Of a DNA stretch of 64,000 nt, positions 25,153 to 32,807 are shown one piece after another. The notes below the pieces were generated by a model that saw only the letters and a program-made list of their open reading frames with translations, was not told where the DNA came from and ran no database searches. The position numbers and the translations under genes are program-made. How positions within the stretch are numbered: the first letter of the stretch is position 1; every line of letters begins with the position of its first letter. Source of the stretch: CAVPWP01 sp050789285 (GTDB lineage Bacteria > Pseudomonadota > Alphaproteobacteria > Rhodobacterales > Rhodobacteraceae); contig NZ_JBOUVX010000001.1 in NCBI RefSeq assembly GCF_050789285.1, forward strand, positions 124,001 to 188,000, written 5' to 3'.

Positions 25153-26181
25153 ATGAACACTCGGACACTGTCGAGACGCTCGTTCGGCAAGCTTGCAGCG
25201 GGAAGCGTCGCGGCTGCTGCCATCGGTATGCCGGCCATCGTGCGCGCGCAGACTGCCATCACCTTCGCGGTGCCGAACCCCTCGGCGCTGACGTGGCTGC
25301 CCTATTGGGTCGCGGTCGGGGAAGGTTACTTCGCGGACGAAGGCCTCGAGCCGACGCTGGAGGCAATCGACGGGTCCTCGGCCGTGCTCCAGGCGATGAG
25401 CGCGGGACAGGCTCAGATCGGCGCCCCCGGCCCCGGGCCGACGCTTGGCGCGCGCTCGCGCGGCGTCGACGTGAAGTTCCTGTACAACCTCTATCCGAAA
25501 TCCGTTTTCGGTCTTCTCGTAAAGGCGGACAGCAACTTCCAGACGCCCGCTGACCTCAAGGGCACTGTCATCGGCGTGGGAACCGCGGACGGGGCGGAAG
25601 TGTCGTTCACAAGCGCGATCATGTCCGAACTCGGCATGAGCGCCGGCACCGACTTCACCTTCCTGCCGGTCGGCGACGGCGGCACCGCGGCCGTGGCCTT
25701 CCTGCGCGACGAGGTCAATTCGTACGCCGGGGCCGTCTCGGATGCCGCCATCCTTGCGGCGCGCGGACTTGAACTGCGGGAAATCACGCCCGAACAGTTC
25801 CTTGGCTTCTTCGGCAACGGCATCGCCATGCTCGAAAGCCAGATGGCCGCGATGCCGGACCTCGCCCCGAAGTTCGGCCGCGCGCTTGTGCGCGGAACGC
25901 GCTTCGCGCTTGACCCGGCCAACAAGGAGACGGCGCTCATGCACTGCGCGGCCGGCAACCCGCAAGAAGGCGAGCAGGACTATGCGCCCTCGCTGTTCGA
26001 CGGGGTCGTCAACCGGATGACGCCGACCGACGCCTTCATCGCCGAGGGTTTCGGCTTTCAGCCGCCCGAGCATTGGCAGGCGATCCACGACTCGGCGGTC
26101 GCTTCGGGCGCCTTGTCGGCCCCGCTGCCAGACCTTTCCGCCGTCTACACGAACGAGTTCGTGGCCGGCTGGAACGCGTGA
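25153..26181 (+). CDS. NMT1/SsuA-type ABC transporter substrate-binding protein
   Basis: A 342-residue periplasmic binding protein with a twin-arginine signal (SRRSFGKLAAG, cleaved near IVRAQ). The mature part has the NMT1/SsuA-like fold: LPYWVAVGEGYFADEGLEPT, then GQAQIGAPGPGPTLGARSRG and LKGTVIGVGTADGAEVSF. This class binds sulfonates, thiamine precursors, nitrate, taurine or aromatic acids. GGAGGAAAAC lies just upstream of the ATG. It opens the plus-strand operon and is coupled to the ATPase gene by a GTGA overlap. The ligand is probably the substrate of the divergent FAH/RraA enzymes. Confidence 0.9.
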   Translation: MNTRTLSRRSFGKLAAGSVAAAAIGMPAIVRAQTAITFAVPNPSALTWLPYWVAVGEGYFADEGLEPTLEAIDGSSAVLQAMSAGQAQIGAPGPGPTLGARSRGVDVKFLYNLYPKSVFGLLVKADSNFQTPADLKGTVIGVGTADGAEVSFTSAIMSELGMSAGTDFTFLPVGDGGTAAVAFLRDEVNSYAGAVSDAAILAARGLELREITPEQFLGFFGNGIAMLESQMAAMPDLAPKFGRALVRGTRFALDPANKETALMHCAAGNPQEGEQDYAPSLFDGVVNRMTPTDAFIAEGFGFQPPEHWQAIHDSAVASGALSAPLPDLSAVYTNEFVAGWNA

Positions 26182-26999
26182 AGGTGACGGTCGAACCCCA
26201 TCCTCTGAAACCCTACCCGGCCGCGTCGGAGGCGCGGCCGGTGTACGAGATCGCGCGCGTTTCGAAGACCTATGCCCGCAACCAGCTTGTCGCCCTGTCG
26301 GACGTCCATCTGACGATCCACAAGGGGGAATTCGTCTCGGTCATCGGGTCGTCGGGCTGCGGAAAGTCGACGCTGCTCAAGATCATGGCCGGGCTCATGC
26401 CCCCCACGACGGGACGTGTGGTGCTGGAAGGCAAGCCGGTCGTCGGGCCGCGCCGCGACATCGGGATGATGTTTCAGCAGGCCACGCTCCTGCCGTGGAA
26501 GACCGCGATCGAGAATGTGCTTCTGCCGATCGAGATCCGCGAAGGAAAGGCCGCCGCGCGCGCGTCGCATGAGAAAGCGATGGATCTGCTGCGGCTTGTC
26601 GGACTGGGCGACTTCGCGAACGTCTATCCGGGCGAGCTTTCGGGCGGGATGGCGCAGCGTGCCTCGATCTGCCGGATGCTCGTGTCCGATCCCGCGATGC
26701 TGCTGCTCGACGAGCCGTTCTCGGCGCTGGACGAACTGACACGTGACTTCATGAACATGGAACTCCAGCGCATCTGCATGGAGCGTCACGCGACCGCCTT
26801 CCTGGTCACGCACTCGCTGGCCGAGGCGGTGATCCTGTCGGATCGTATCCTCGTGATGAAGGCGCGGCCGGGCCGCATCGTCGAGGACGTGCGCATCGAC
26901 CTGCCCCGGCCGCGGACGCTCGACATGATCAACACGTCCCGCTTCGGCGAGATCGTCGCCCATATCCGAGACCTTCTGGGAAGGGAGGCCTATTCATGA
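26178..26999 (+). CDS. ABC transporter ATPase (SsuB/TauB type)
   Basis: The 273-residue cytoplasmic ATPase has Walker A GSSGCGKST near residue 57-65, the Q-loop in MMFQQATLLPWKTA, signature LSGGMAQRASICRML, Walker B MLLLDEPFSALDE and the switch His in VTHSLAEAV. The LPW motif after the Q-loop is typical of the sulfonate/nitrate/taurine importer group. The GTG start overlaps the binding-protein stop (GTGA); reading further upstream in this frame would overlap that gene deeply. Its stop overlaps the permease start (ATGA). Confidence 0.93.
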   Translation: MKVTVEPHPLKPYPAASEARPVYEIARVSKTYARNQLVALSDVHLTIHKGEFVSVIGSSGCGKSTLLKIMAGLMPPTTGRVVLEGKPVVGPRRDIGMMFQQATLLPWKTAIENVLLPIEIREGKAAARASHEKAMDLLRLVGLGDFANVYPGELSGGMAQRASICRMLVSDPAMLLLDEPFSALDELTRDFMNMELQRICMERHATAFLVTHSLAEAVILSDRILVMKARPGRIVEDVRIDLPRPRTLDMINTSRFGEIVAHIRDLLGREAYS

Positions 27000-27850
27000 C
27001 AGACGTGACACAGGGTGCGGCCACGGGATCCGATACCGTTTGGGAGGAACACGTCGCCGTCATCGACCGGATCCCGCGGTGGCTGGCGATGGCGATGCTT
27101 TTTGTTCTCGTGGTCGGCATCTGGGATCTTGTGACCCGGTTCGAGGTGGTCTCTCCCATCATCCTTCCCACGCCGCTCGAGACGCTGGAGGACCTGATCT
27201 TCGTCGGGAACAACCTGATCTCCGGCGGCTACATGCTTGACGCACTGTGGACGACGACGCTGACGGTCCTCTATGGCTTTCTGATCGCCATCGCGATCGG
27301 GTTTTCCCTTGGCGTCCTTGTGGGCGAGACGAAGTTCGGCGAGCGTGCGGTCATGCCCTACCTCGTCGCGATCGACACCATGCCGAAGGTCGCCTTCGCG
27401 CCGTTGTTCATCGCCTGGTTGGGCTTCGACATCGCCTCGAAGGTCGCGCTCGCGGCGTTCATCGCGACCTTTCCCATCGTCGTGGCGACTGCGGCCGGCC
27501 TCTATGCCGCCTCCGAAAACGAGCGGATGCTGTTCAAGTCCATCGGCGCCACGCGCATCCAGACGCTGCTCAGGCTGAAGCTGCCGACCGGGTTGCCCTA
27601 TGTCTTCACCGGGCTGAAGATCGCCGCGGTCGGCGTCATGGCCGGGGCGATCACCGGCGAGTTCCTGGGCGGCGGAAAGGGCTTCGGCGCCCTCATCCGG
27701 CAGTCGGCAAGTCAGCTTGACACGCCGCGCGTCTTCGCGCTGATCCTCTATCTGAGCCTTCTGGGGCTCGCTCTCTTCTTCGTGGTGGTGTGGATGCAGC
27801 GACGGTTCGTCTTCTGGAACAAATCCGATCGGCCGGGTGGAGTTGGCTGA
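26996..27850 (+). CDS. ABC transporter permease (SsuC/TauC type)
   Basis: A 284-residue inner-membrane permease with about six hydrophobic segments (the first near residues 30-50). The EAA-loop region AASENERMLFKSIGATRIQT and KLPTGLPYVFTGLKIA contact the ATPase. It forms the channel of the NMT1-type importer with the two preceding genes. The start overlaps the ATPase stop by 4 nt, and the regulator gene begins one nt after its stop. Confidence 0.92.
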   Translation: MTDVTQGAATGSDTVWEEHVAVIDRIPRWLAMAMLFVLVVGIWDLVTRFEVVSPIILPTPLETLEDLIFVGNNLISGGYMLDALWTTTLTVLYGFLIAIAIGFSLGVLVGETKFGERAVMPYLVAIDTMPKVAFAPLFIAWLGFDIASKVALAAFIATFPIVVATAAGLYAASENERMLFKSIGATRIQTLLRLKLPTGLPYVFTGLKIAAVGVMAGAITGEFLGGGKGFGALIRQSASQLDTPRVFALILYLSLLGLALFFVVVWMQRRFVFWNKSDRPGGVG

Positions 27851-27851
27851 C

Positions 27852-28595
27852 ATGGCAGTGCCGAACGGCGTCGCGGCCGAGGCCAGGAACCTATCCGAAC
27901 TGGCCTACGACAGGATCCGGCGCGGCATCCTGCAGGGCGACCTCTTGCCGGGCGAGAAGCTTCAGATCGAGGCCATGTCCGACCGCTACGGCGTCGGCGC
28001 AGTGCCGGTCCGCGAGGCGCTGAACCGCCTGTCCTCGGAGGGCCTTGTCGAACGGAAAAGTCACCGGGGGTTCAACGTCGCGCCGATCTCGATCGCCGAA
28101 CTCGAAGAACTGGTCAAGACGCGCATCTGGCTTGAGACCATCGCGCTGACCGAGTCGATCAGGAACCACGACGAGGCCTGGGAGGAAGAGCTTGTCGTAA
28201 GCTTCCACCGCCTTGCCCGCACCCAGCGCCGCCTTCCCGAGGACGGAACCCCCGAGACCACCGAGGAATGGGAAGACAGGCACAAGGACTTCCACATGCT
28301 GCTGCTTCAGCGCTGCGGATCGTCCTGGCTTCTGGACTTCTGTTCGATGCTGATGGATCAGGCCGTGCGGTACCGCAACCTGTCGATGAACACCAATCCC
28401 AACAAGCAGCGCCGCGAGGGCGCCGCTGCCGAACATCGCGCGATCCTTGACGCCGTGCTCGATCACGATGCCGCCCGCGCCTGCCAGCTTCTCGAAGAGC
28501 ACTATCGCATCACGCTCGACACGTTGCGCAACGTCACGTTCCAGACCAACGACGCCGGTGAAGGCGCCTCGGGGCGCCAGGCCGCGATGCGATGA
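27852..28595 (+). CDS. GntR family transcriptional regulator, FCD (FadR) subfamily
   Basis: The 247-residue regulator has an N-terminal winged helix-turn-helix (LAYDRIRRGILQGDLLPGEK, VGAVPVREALNRLSSEGLVE) and a C-terminal FCD ligand-binding domain (KTRIWLETIALTESIRNHDE, EHRAILDAVLDHDAARACQL). FCD proteins usually sense the organic acid their operon handles. The ATG at 27852 has GGTGGAG upstream; a GTG five codons earlier is possible. As the last gene of the importer operon it likely controls both divergent transcripts through the palindrome near 25050. Confidence 0.92.
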   Translation: MAVPNGVAAEARNLSELAYDRIRRGILQGDLLPGEKLQIEAMSDRYGVGAVPVREALNRLSSEGLVERKSHRGFNVAPISIAELEELVKTRIWLETIALTESIRNHDEAWEEELVVSFHRLARTQRRLPEDGTPETTEEWEDRHKDFHMLLLQRCGSSWLLDFCSMLMDQAVRYRNLSMNTNPNKQRREGAAAEHRAILDAVLDHDAARACQLLEEHYRITLDTLRNVTFQTNDAGEGASGRQAAMR

Positions 28596-28847
28596 TCGCC
28601 ACACCCGGCGGGTCGCGCCACAGGTGTCTTCGCGCAAGGCCGTGATCCCGTCTTTCTTTCGATGGCCGGTTCGCCCGCGCGTCGGGCGGTCAGCATGGGC
28701 CTGCCGAAGCGATTGCGACTGCGGGTTCCGGCAGAACGGGAAGTAGCGCGATCCCCATGGATCGACGTTTTCTGCTCCAGCCTGATCTCACCCGATCCAT
28801 TTCGCCGCGATGTCCGACAGGCTCGCCACCACGCCGTCCCGAGGAGG
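28596..28847. other. Intergenic stretch between convergent regulators, no feature seen
   Basis: These 252 nt between the GntR gene and the Crp/Fnr-type gene contain no open frame with a plausible start, no clear terminator and no recognisable repeat. Confidence 0.5.
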
Positions 28848-29597
28848 TCATGACAAGGTCGCTCTGCCCGACTCAGCGCGGGACCCCGGCGTCGGGCGCT
28901 TCCTTGGCCCCTCACCGACGGGGTCGAGTCGTGCCTCCTGCGCGAGCGCGGCCCTGTCATGGATGCGAACGCTTCCCCGTCCGGTCTCGAGAACCCCCGC
29001 CGCGATCAGGGCGCCGAAGGCCCGCCGGAACGCCGCACGGCTCATTCCCGCCATTCGGCCCAGTTCCTCTTGCGTGGCGTTGATCGTGCCGTCGGGCTGG
29101 GCAAGCCGCAGGAGCACCCGCGCGAAGCGCGGCCGCGCGGGCAGGACAAGCGCCTCGGCCAAGGCCTGTGTCGCCAGCGCGCCGTTCAGCGTGGCTAGGT
29201 GGTGCAAGTGCCGCCAGTCGCCCGGGTTTTCCTCAAGCATCCGGCGCAGCGGAGCCTGCGGGATGCGGAATACCTCGCAGTCCGTGGCGGCGACCACGGT
29301 CAGCATGCGCGGCACTCCGGACAAGAGCGCACCGTCACCCACCCATATCCCGGGCGGCGCACGATGGATGACCACGTCCTCCGAGTCGACGGGGACCGAG
29401 ATGTCGAGATGCCCCGAACCAAGCCCGAAAATCGCATCGGCCTCCTCGCCGAAGACGTAGAGCGCGCGGCCCCGCGGCACCGAGGCCCAGCGCCCGATGG
29501 CGATCATCCGGCCCTGGAATTCGGGCGGCTGGAGCGAAAGCCACCCGGTCTTCGTAAGCGTCCCGAGGTGCTGCGACCGTTTGGTCCGGCCGTCCAT
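28848..29597 (-). CDS. Crp/Fnr family transcriptional regulator (divergent from alkyl sulfatase)
   Basis: The 249-residue protein has a cyclic-nucleotide-binding-like N-terminal domain (LYVFGEEADAIFGLGSGHLD, APPGIWVGDGALLSGVPR) and a C-terminal Crp-type helix-turn-helix (ATQEELGRMAGMSRAAFRRA, GALIAAGVLETGRGSV). No FNR-type Cys cluster is seen. A strong GGGGGAGGA lies upstream of the ATG. It is transcribed away from the alkyl sulfatase, and a near-perfect 24-bp palindrome lies between the two starts, so it probably controls the sulfatase and itself. The C-terminal 25 residues after the HTH are low-complexity and unusual. Confidence 0.88.
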   Translation of the reverse strand: MDGRTKRSQHLGTLTKTGWLSLQPPEFQGRMIAIGRWASVPRGRALYVFGEEADAIFGLGSGHLDISVPVDSEDVVIHRAPPGIWVGDGALLSGVPRMLTVVAATDCEVFRIPQAPLRRMLEENPGDWRHLHHLATLNGALATQALAEALVLPARPRFARVLLRLAQPDGTINATQEELGRMAGMSRAAFRRAFGALIAAGVLETGRGSVRIHDRAALAQEARLDPVGEGPRKRPTPGSRAESGRATLS

Positions 29598-29627
29598 ACC
29601 TGTCCTCCCCCGACCATCTTCATCGCG

Positions 29628-29651
29628 CTGAGTGACATTTGTCGCTCAGCG
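29628..29651. promoter_or_regulatory. Operator for the Crp/Fnr-type regulator, upstream of the alkyl sulfatase
   Basis: The arms GCTGAGTGAC and GTCGCTCAGC match in 9 of 10 pairs around a 4-nt centre. Half-site spacing of four bases is the one used by Crp/Fnr-family dimers. The centre (29639.5) is 41.5 bp upstream of a start site predicted from the -10 at 29669-29674, the class II activation position. Confidence 0.7.
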
Positions 29652-29668
29652 GATCGCGGCCAATGATT

Positions 29669-29674
29669 AGAATC
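29669..29674 (+). promoter_or_regulatory. Candidate -10 element of the alkyl sulfatase gene
   Basis: TAGAAT matches five of six consensus bases. No good -35 hexamer is found 17 nt upstream, where the palindrome ends, which fits an activator-dependent promoter. Confidence 0.5.
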
Positions 29675-29706
29675 AAACGGGCACGAATTCAGCGAAAGGA
29701 CCGACC

Positions 29707-31806
29707 ATGACCACCCGCCGCCAGCTTCTGGGTTCGATCCCCGCCACCGGCGCCGCGTTTGCGTTGGGGGGCGCACTCGTCAGCGAAGGCCCGGCCCATG
29801 CGCAGGAGGCGCGGCCCGTGCTTGAAGGTCACTTCCACCCGAAGGGCAAGGCGCCTTCGCCCCACACGATCCGGATCCTCGAAGACTCCAGGGCCACGCT
29901 GCCTTTCGCCGATACGCGCGACATCGCGGAACAGGAACGTGGGCTGATCGCGCGCCGAACCGATCCGCGCATCATGGCCGATGCCGGCAACGTTGCCTTC
30001 GACATGTCGGACTACGACTTCCTGAACGGCACCGGCGACTTCGACAGCATCCACCCCTCGATGACCCGTATCGCCCGGCTCAACAACAACTTCGGCCTTT
30101 ACGAGGTGGTGCCGGGAATCTACCAGGTCCGCGGCTTCGACCTGTCGGACATGACCTTCGTGCGCGGCAAGACCGGCTGGATCCTGATCGACGTCATGAC
30201 CACCGTCGAGACCGCCCGCGCGGCGTGGGACCTGTTCCAGGAACACGTCGGCGAAGGTCTGCCCGTCGCCGCGGTCATCTATTCCCACACGCATGGCGAC
30301 CATTTCGGGGGCGTCCGCGGCGTCGTGACTGACGAGGACATCAGGTCGGGCCGGGTCGAGATCATCGCGCCCGACGGCTTCATGCAGTTCACCATCTCGG
30401 AGAACGTCTACGCCGGGAACGCGATGAACCGGCGGCTCTTCTACCAGTACGGCCTCCTCCTCCCGGTCGCGCCGCACGGCTTCGTCACGCAAGGCCTCGG
30501 CCACCGCATCCCGGCAGGGGCCACGAGCCTCATCGCGCCCACGCGCCTTGTTTCGGACCCGATCGAGGAATTCGAGGTCGACGGTATCCGGATGATCTTC
30601 CAGAACACGCCCAACACCGAGGCGCCGCGGGAGATGAACACCTACATCCCCGACCTCAAGGCGCTGTGGATGGCCGAGAACGTGACCGCCACGCTCCACA
30701 ACATCTACACACTGCGCGGCGCGCCCGTGCGCGACCCGCTCAACTGGGCGCGCTACATCAACGAGGCGCTTTGGCTCTTCGGACAGGAGGCCGAGGTCAT
30801 GTTCGCCTCCCACCACTGGCCGCGCTGGGGGAACGACCGCATTCGCGAGGTTCTGCGCGACCAGCGCGACCTCTACGCCAACATGAACAACCAGGTGCTG
30901 CACTACGCCAACCAGGGCGTGACCATCAATCAGATCCACAATGTCTATCGGATGCCCGCAAGCCTTCAGCAGAAATGGCACTGCCGGGGCTACCACGGGT
31001 CGCCCGAGCATAACGCCCGCGGGGTGGTCCAGCGCTATCTCGGCTTCTGGGACTGCAATCCGGCGACGCTGATCCCGCTTTCGCCCGAAGACTCGGCGCC
31101 GCTCTACGTCGAGATGATGGGTGGCTCGGCCACGATCCTGGCGAAGGCGGCGGAGTTGCATGACTCGGGCGACTACCTCCACGCGGTCGAGATCCTGAAC
31201 AAGCTCGTCCTGGCCGAGCCTGCGAACGCCGACGCAAAGGATGCGCTGGCCGACGCCTTCGAGCAACTGGGCTACCAGCAGGAGAACCCGGGGCTCAGGA
31301 ACTCCTTCCTCGCTGCGGCCTATGAGCTCCGTACGGGCATCCCGCAGGGCACCATAGCAAGCTCGTCAGGCCCCGACGTCATCCGCGCGATGTCGACGGA
31401 ACTCTTCCTCAATTTCCTCGGCATCAAGATGGACAGCCGCCGGGCGGAAGGGCTTTCGTTCGTCATGAACCTCGTCACGCCGGACAATGGCGAGCGCTTC
31501 GTGGTGGAGCTGTCGAACGCGACGCTCACGAACATCGAGGGCTATCAGGCCGAGGACGCCGACCTCACCCTTACCGTGAACCGCTCGGACCTCGAGCGGG
31601 TGATGGGTGGCGTCGCCACGCTCGAAGACCTGCTCGCCGAAGGCGCGGCGCAGGCCGAAGGTGACCTCGCCATTCTTGGGCAACTGGCCGGCCTCATGGT
31701 CGAGTTCGACCCGCGGTTCGAGATCATGCCGGGCACCAAGTCCCGGACCGATCTTCCCGACGGCGAGGCGCTCCAGGCTGAGATCGGGGCGGTGATCCCC
31801 GAGTAG
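29707..31806 (+). CDS. Alkyl sulfatase, SdsA1/BDS1 family metallo-hydrolase
   Basis: Exported alkyl sulfatases hydrolyse sulfate esters such as dodecyl sulfate to alcohol and sulfate. The 699-residue product has a twin-arginine-type signal (TTRRQLLGS, cleaved near PAHAQ), a metallo-beta-lactamase domain with HTHGDH at residues 194-199 and MAENVTATLHNIYTLRGAPV, a helical dimerisation domain (LAKAAELHDSGDYLHAVEIL) and a C-terminal SCP2-like domain. Length fits the family (about 650-700). Control is likely by the divergent Crp/Fnr-type protein. Confidence 0.93.
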   Translation: MTTRRQLLGSIPATGAAFALGGALVSEGPAHAQEARPVLEGHFHPKGKAPSPHTIRILEDSRATLPFADTRDIAEQERGLIARRTDPRIMADAGNVAFDMSDYDFLNGTGDFDSIHPSMTRIARLNNNFGLYEVVPGIYQVRGFDLSDMTFVRGKTGWILIDVMTTVETARAAWDLFQEHVGEGLPVAAVIYSHTHGDHFGGVRGVVTDEDIRSGRVEIIAPDGFMQFTISENVYAGNAMNRRLFYQYGLLLPVAPHGFVTQGLGHRIPAGATSLIAPTRLVSDPIEEFEVDGIRMIFQNTPNTEAPREMNTYIPDLKALWMAENVTATLHNIYTLRGAPVRDPLNWARYINEALWLFGQEAEVMFASHHWPRWGNDRIREVLRDQRDLYANMNNQVLHYANQGVTINQIHNVYRMPASLQQKWHCRGYHGSPEHNARGVVQRYLGFWDCNPATLIPLSPEDSAPLYVEMMGGSATILAKAAELHDSGDYLHAVEILNKLVLAEPANADAKDALADAFEQLGYQQENPGLRNSFLAAAYELRTGIPQGTIASSSGPDVIRAMSTELFLNFLGIKMDSRRAEGLSFVMNLVTPDNGERFVVELSNATLTNIEGYQAEDADLTLTVNRSDLERVMGGVATLEDLLAEGAAQAEGDLAILGQLAGLMVEFDPRFEIMPGTKSRTDLPDGEALQAEIGAVIPE

Positions 31807-31810
31807 GCGC

Positions 31811-31828
31811 CCCGGGCGGGGGCCCGGG
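31811..31828 (+). terminator. Possible terminator hairpin after the alkyl sulfatase gene
   Basis: A 7-bp stem CCCGGGC/GCCCGGG with a four-G loop lies 5 nt past the stop codon. No T-tract follows, so it is at best a weak or factor-assisted terminator. Confidence 0.35.
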
Positions 31829-31922
31829 CAGAGCCACCCACCCCGCGGGCCGGGATCACCGCGTGCCCGGCACGCCGCGGGATATGTCGCGTCGGCTGGC
31901 CGGGCTGTCGCAAAACCTTCAC

Positions 31923-31959
31923 TCGACGCCGATCAATGATTCCTCTATTCGGGAATCAT
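31923..31959 (+). promoter_or_regulatory. ars promoter and palindromic ArsR operator overlapping the start codon
   Basis: Perfect 8-bp arms ATGATTCC (31936-31943) and GGAATCAT (31952-31959) flank 8 nt, and the right arm overlaps the ATG of the ArsR-ArsC gene. A candidate promoter TCGACG (31923-31928), 17 nt, TATTCG (31946-31951) would start transcription at the A of that ATG, giving a leaderless mRNA. Little Shine-Dalgarno signal is seen. Confidence 0.55.
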
Positions 31960-32803
31960 GGAAACGTATGATGCGGCACATGCCTTCGCCACGCTCGGCC
32001 ATCCCGGCCGCCTTGCCGTATTCCGGCTGCTCGTGCGCTTTGCGCCGCGCGGCGTGCGGCCGACCGAGATCGCCGAGGCGCTGAGGCTGAAGCCCAACAC
32101 GCTTTCGCATCACCTGTCCGACCTCACCGCCGCAGGCCTTGTTCAGGTCGAGCGGCAGGGGCGATCGCTTTACTACTCGGTCGACCTCGACACGACCGAG
32201 GGGCTGATCGGCTACCTCGCGTTCGACGTGGGCCGGGCACGGCCGGAACTTCTTGCCCCCTTCCTTGCTGCACAACGGGACCAGGCCATGCGCGACACAG
32301 ACTTCGACGTGCTCTTCATCTGCTCGGGCAACTCGGCCCGCTCGATCTTCGCCGAAGCGCTCCTGCGCGATCTCGGCCAGGGAAGGTTCCGGGCGTTTTC
32401 GGCCGGAACGCGGCCGAACACCGCGCTCAACCCGTTCGCGCTCGAGGTGCTGAAGCGCAACGGGCACGATGTCTCGGGCCTGCGCTCGAAGCACATCGCC
32501 GAGTTCCAGAAACCCGACTCGGTCGAGATGGATTTCGTCTTCACCGTCTGCGACACGGCGGCGGCCGAAGAGTGCCCGCCCTGGCCCGGACAGCCCATCA
32601 CCGGCCACTGGGGCCTGCCCGACCCCGCGCGCGCCACCGGCACAGACGCCGAGAAGGCGCTTGTGTTCGCGCAGACCTACGCCGCGCTTCGCCGGCGGAT
32701 CGCGGCCTTCGTCGCGCTGCCGTTCGAAAGCCTCAACCGCCTGTCCCTGCAAGCCCGCGTCGATGCCCTTGGCACCGACGCCCATGACACGCAAAGGGGC
32801 TGA
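31958..32803 (+). CDS. ArsR family regulator fused to an ArsC-type low-molecular-weight phosphatase domain
   Basis: The 281-residue protein joins an ArsR winged helix (residues about 1-100; TEIAEALRLKPNTLSHHLSD) to an LMW-PTPase/arsenate reductase domain (about 115-260) with the CX5R loop CSGNSAR at C122-R128, further cysteines C198 and C206, and an Asp in GLPDPA. The ArsC part likely reduces arsenate or senses its state; the ArsR part likely represses this operon. The ArsR part has no cysteine at all, so classical ArsR arsenite binding is not possible there. It starts the ars operon, 4 nt before the GAPDH gene. Confidence 0.9.
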   Translation: METYDAAHAFATLGHPGRLAVFRLLVRFAPRGVRPTEIAEALRLKPNTLSHHLSDLTAAGLVQVERQGRSLYYSVDLDTTEGLIGYLAFDVGRARPELLAPFLAAQRDQAMRDTDFDVLFICSGNSARSIFAEALLRDLGQGRFRAFSAGTRPNTALNPFALEVLKRNGHDVSGLRSKHIAEFQKPDSVEMDFVFTVCDTAAAEECPPWPGQPITGHWGLPDPARATGTDAEKALVFAQTYAALRRRIAAFVALPFESLNRLSLQARVDALGTDAHDTQRG

Positions 32804-32807
32804 GCCC

